Source: Ensifer sp. Root278
GTDB taxonomy: Bacteria > Pseudomonadota > Alphaproteobacteria > Rhizobiales > Rhizobiaceae
Assembly (NCBI RefSeq): GCF_001429285.1
Contig: NZ_LMJJ01000034.1
Span: 249,159-313,158 of the forward strand
Length of the DNA stretch: 64,000 nucleotides
Direction: 5' to 3'
A program made the translations under genes and the position numbers. How positions within the stretch are numbered: position 1 is the stretch's first letter; every line of letters starts with the position of its first letter. The notes under the pieces are model-generated. The model did not search any database and was not told where the DNA came from. It saw only the letters and a program-made list of their open reading frames with translations. Of this stretch, positions 61,808 to 64,000 are shown one piece after another.

Positions 61808-62428
61808 ATGAGCACTGAGAAAAGCACGATTCGATCCATCTGTGTCTATTGCGGTTCACAGCCGGGACGCGACAACGCCTACATGGAAGCCGGCCGCGCA
61901 CTTGGCCGCTCGATTGCCGATCACGGTCTTCGCCTGGTCTATGGCGGCGGCACGCGCGGCATCATGGGAGCCGTCGCCAGCGGCGTCCTTTCCAACGGCG
62001 GCGAAGTCACCGGGATCATCCCGGAATTCCTCATGGACAAGGAAGCCACCCGCCATTCGCTCGGCCAGCTGAACGAACTGATCGTCACTGCCGACATGCA
62101 CGAGCGCAAACACACGATGTTCGAACGGGCCGACGCTTTCGTGGCGCTCCCGGGCGGCATCGGCACTCTGGAAGAGATCGTCGAGATCATGACCTGGGCG
62201 CAGCTTGGCCGTCACCGCAAGCCGATGGTCTTCGGTAACATCAACAACTTCTGGCGGCCGATGCTGGATCTGCTGCAGCACATGCGCGAGGAGGGTTTCG
62301 TACACACGGCGCACCTCGTGCAGCCGCTCGTCGTCAATGATGCGGTCGACATCGTTCCGACCATTCTTGCTGCTGCCAGTGGTGGCAACGGGCGCGAGGG
62401 CGAGGCTGAGATCATTTCCAGGCTTTGA
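61808..62428 (+). CDS. LOG family protein (cytokinin riboside monophosphate phosphoribohydrolase-like)
   Basis: A 206-aa Rossmann-fold protein with the LOG signature PGGIGTLEEIVEIMTW and the GGGTRGIMGAVASG nucleotide loop. Family members remove ribose 5'-phosphate from cytokinin nucleotides or act on AMP; in bacteria the substrate is often unclear. In a rhizobium a link to cytokinin is possible but untested. ATG at 61808 is preceded by GGGGGC only two bases away; ATG at 61793 is an alternative. Confidence 0.88.
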   Translation: MSTEKSTIRSICVYCGSQPGRDNAYMEAGRALGRSIADHGLRLVYGGGTRGIMGAVASGVLSNGGEVTGIIPEFLMDKEATRHSLGQLNELIVTADMHERKHTMFERADAFVALPGGIGTLEEIVEIMTWAQLGRHRKPMVFGNINNFWRPMLDLLQHMREEGFVHTAHLVQPLVVNDAVDIVPTILAAASGGNGREGEAEIISRL

Positions 62429-62448
62429 TCTTTTAATTTCCGGACAAC

Positions 62449-62478
62449 AAAAAGGCGCGCTCACCGGCGCGCCTTTTT
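62449..62478. terminator. Bidirectional rho-independent terminator
   Basis: AAAAAGGCGCGC / GCGCGCCTTTTT with loop TCACCG between the convergent LOG and rarD genes; T- and A-runs on both sides. Confidence 0.9.
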
Positions 62479-62501
62479 CGTTTTTGTCCCATTCGCTTGT
62501 G

Positions 62502-63443
62502 TTACTCGGCCGGACTCGCCTGCAATGCTGCGCGACGCGCACGGCTTTCGGCCAACATCGCGCCCGAATAGATCACCAGCGCCGCCCAGATCAGGCCGAA
62601 GGCAATGAGCTTCGCGGTGCCGAAGGGCTCGTGGAAGACGAAGACGGCGATCAGGAAGATCATCGTCGGGGCGATGTACTGCATGATGCCGATGGTCGAC
62701 AGCCGCAGCAGCTTGGCGCCGTTGGCATAGATCATCAATGGAATGGCGGTGACGACGCCGCAGGACATCAGCCAGAGAACATCGGCCGTGCCTGTATCGC
62801 CGAAATGCCCCTGCCCGGTCGCCTCGAGCCAGATGATATAGCCGAGCGCCGGAACGCTGAGCAGCAACACCTCCAGGAAGAAGCCCTGGTTCGGACCGAC
62901 CGGCAGCGTCTTGCGGAAGAAAGCATAGAAGCCCCAGGACAGGCAAAGGCCGATCGACACCCACGGCAGGCCGCCGGCATCGAAGGCGAGCACGGCGACG
63001 GCCGATGCCGCAAGCGCGATCGCAACCATCTGCGCCGGGTTCGGCTTTTCCTTCAGCAGCACCGCGCCGAGGAAGATCGAAAACAGCGGGTTGATATAGT
63101 AGCCGAGCGCCGTCTCGATCGCGCGGCCGGCGCCAATCGCCCAGACATAGATGCCCCAGTTGATGGTGATCAGCACGGCGGTCAACGCCGCCATGCGCAG
63201 CATGCGCGGCGAGCGCAGCGCCACCTTGATGTCATCGGTACGACCGAGCCAAAGCAGAACCAGACCCGCGAGCGGCACCGACCACACGATCCGGTGCGCC
63301 ACCACTTCCGGCGCCGGAATGTGAGAGACGGCCTTCATGAAGAAGGGCAGAAAGCCCCAAAGCAGATAGGCGGTCAGCGCGAAGGCAAAGCCTCTCGCGG
63401 AATCGGTATTTTCGGCGGGTGCTTTCGCGTTCGGCTCAGCCAT
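62502..63443 (-). CDS. rarD: EamA family transporter RarD
   Basis: A 313-aa ten-TM drug/metabolite transporter. FALTAYLLWGFLPFFMKAVSHIPAPEVVAHRIVWS is the typical RarD N-terminus, and LGYYINPLFSIFLGAVLLKEK and IMQYIAPTMIFLIAVFVFHEPF mark the two EamA repeats. RarD confers chloramphenicol sensitivity changes in Pseudomonas; its natural substrate is unknown. Divergence from neighbouring genes suggests a monocistronic unit. Confidence 0.9.
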   Translation of the reverse strand: MAEPNAKAPAENTDSARGFAFALTAYLLWGFLPFFMKAVSHIPAPEVVAHRIVWSVPLAGLVLLWLGRTDDIKVALRSPRMLRMAALTAVLITINWGIYVWAIGAGRAIETALGYYINPLFSIFLGAVLLKEKPNPAQMVAIALAASAVAVLAFDAGGLPWVSIGLCLSWGFYAFFRKTLPVGPNQGFFLEVLLLSVPALGYIIWLEATGQGHFGDTGTADVLWLMSCGVVTAIPLMIYANGAKLLRLSTIGIMQYIAPTMIFLIAVFVFHEPFGTAKLIAFGLIWAALVIYSGAMLAESRARRAALQASPAE

Positions 63444-63514
63444 AACATCTTTTCCTGGTGTGTTTGGCGAAGCCGTGGTGGCAACGGGCCGCTCTCCGGT
63501 CGCTCCTGCGTGCG

Positions 63515-63609
63515 TCCTTAAATCGCATCCGATTTAAGGACAAAAACATGCAGCAATTCAAAGTGCTACAGCGACCTTTGCGTGTCGGATAAGACGCGCG
63601 GTGCTGAAG
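63515..63609 (+). repeat. Two-hairpin intergenic repeat, copy B
   Basis: Second copy of the element at 52729. TCCTTAAATCG pairs perfectly with CGATTTAAGGA (a TTTAAGG palindromic stem). GCTACAGCGACCTTTGCG is conserved with copy A. The outer stem of the second hairpin has changed (GTGCTGAA in place of GCGCTGTA), partly weakening it. It lies in the 314-base gap between rarD and the citramalate synthase gene; nothing else is recognisable there. Confidence 0.8.
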
Positions 63610-63757
63610 GGAAGGCGCGGCTTACCAACCGACAAAGCCTCCCACGGATGCGTCCTACTCCAACGCCCGGGAATGCACCAATTCATTTCCGTGAAGAGAT
63701 GGTGAGTTTTGCTTATCATCCCACCGCAGCGGAGCCTGCCCTACCTCGCCGCCGACG

Positions 63758-64000
63758 TCATTCGGCGGCAATCAGGCCGACATGGTCGCGGTTCTTCAAC
63801 AGCTTGAAGATGATGCTGTCCATCAGTGCCTGGAAGGATGCGTCGATGATGTTGTCGGAGACGCCCACCGTCCACCAGCGTGCGCCGGTCCCGTCAGTCG
63901 ACTCGATCAGCACGCGCGTGATCGCCTCGGTGCCGCCATTGAGGATACGGACCTTATAGTCCGCCAGTTCGAGATCTTCGATTTCCGACTGGTACTTGCC
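63758..64000 (-). CDS. cimA: Citramalate synthase, C-terminal end (cut by window)
   Basis: The last 80 codons of a minus-strand gene with start beyond the window. The fragment (GKYQSEIEDLELADYKVRIL ... TGARWWTVGVSDNIIDASFQALMDSI, ending LLKNRDHVGLIAAE) matches the LeuA-type allosteric dimer domain of citramalate synthase, as in isoleucine synthesis from pyruvate and acetyl-CoA. The catalytic barrel is not visible, so 2-isopropylmalate synthase-like alternatives are less likely but not excluded. Confidence 0.82.
   Translation of the reverse strand, partial: GKYQSEIEDLELADYKVRILNGGTEAITRVLIESTDGTGARWWTVGVSDNIIDASFQALMDSIIFKLLKNRDHVGLIAAE

Noticed and set aside
61808-62428. LOG gene as proof of a cytokinin biosynthesis operon
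   Set aside because: No isopentenyl transferase or cytochrome P450 gene is near, and most bacterial LOG-family proteins have other or unknown substrates.
63549-63593. A 14-codon ATG frame in repeat copy B
   Set aside because: The corresponding frame in copy A (ATGCAGCAGGTCTGA) ends after four codons, so no peptide is conserved; the repeat is constrained by structure.
1-64000. tRNA, rRNA, CRISPR array, insertion sequence or prophage
   Set aside because: No regularly spaced direct repeats, transposase, integrase, tail or capsid gene, tRNA cloverleaf arms or rRNA segments could be recognised in any gap.

Overview
The window is an unbroken stretch of alphaproteobacterial chromosome, most likely Rhizobiaceae and probably Sinorhizobium/Ensifer. 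The grounds are high GC with tightly packed genes, CTTGNC-N16/17-TATAAG-type promoters, an Omp25-like barrel, an Azospirillum/Rhizobium-type galactose/arabinose 1-dehydrogenase, and RIME-like palindromic intergenic repeats. The assignment rests on recognition by eye, not on a search. I see no tRNA, rRNA, insertion sequence, prophage, integrase or CRISPR array; nearly everything is vertically inherited housekeeping sequence with a few accessory genes between.

Layout. Positions 1-2.5 kb: an exported protein cut by the window edge, a lipoprotein RNase T2, a GST and an Omp25-like barrel. 2.9-7.1 kb: SDR, uvrC, pgsA, moaD and moaE. 7.1-9.2 kb: an orphan LivH-type permease divergent from a CGNR zinc-finger regulator and a lipoprotein, with a perfect 12+12 bp inverted repeat between them. 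9.2-16.4 kb: ndk, a second GST, DinB, a large adenylation/carrier/membrane-acyltransferase fusion, a degenerate GGDEF protein, a MarR regulator and two paralogous tiny secreted proteins. 16.6-22.6 kb: an ABC-F protein, a GNAT, the sugar dehydrogenase, holC and pepA. 23-30.6 kb: the envelope operon lptF-lptG-lptD-surA-like-pdxA-rsmA. 30.7-37.9 kb, all minus strand: fabD, fabG, acpP, fabF, mltG, yicC, gmk. 38-47.8 kb: an aldo/keto reductase, a ClbS/DfsB-like protein, rpsF-rpsR-DUF2232-rplI, an emrR-emrB-emrA efflux operon and dnaB. 47.9-55.9 kb: azlCD, a frameshifted AraC gene, alr, radA, cvpA, purF and an SDR. 56-64 kb: pssA-psd, an Atm1-type ABC exporter, a LysM/Ig-like protein, a LOG-family protein, rarD and the C-terminal end of citramalate synthase.

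How the genes fit together. Much of the window serves the envelope: LPS export (lptFGD with a SurA-like chaperone), fatty-acid synthesis (fabD/G/F with acpP), phospholipid head groups (pgsA, pssA, psd), peptidoglycan (alr, mltG, the LysM protein) and export pumps. The rest is information processing (uvrC, radA, dnaB, holC, ribosomal proteins, rsmA) and cofactor or nucleotide metabolism (moaDE, pdxA, purF, ndk, gmk).

The less ordinary items are the A-T-acyltransferase fusion, the CGNR operator and orphan permease, the paired YYEGV secreted peptides, the broken AraC regulator beside azlCD, the GGDEF domain with a GQQDF active-site loop, and several long perfect palindromes or repeats. I found no clearly new multi-gene system.
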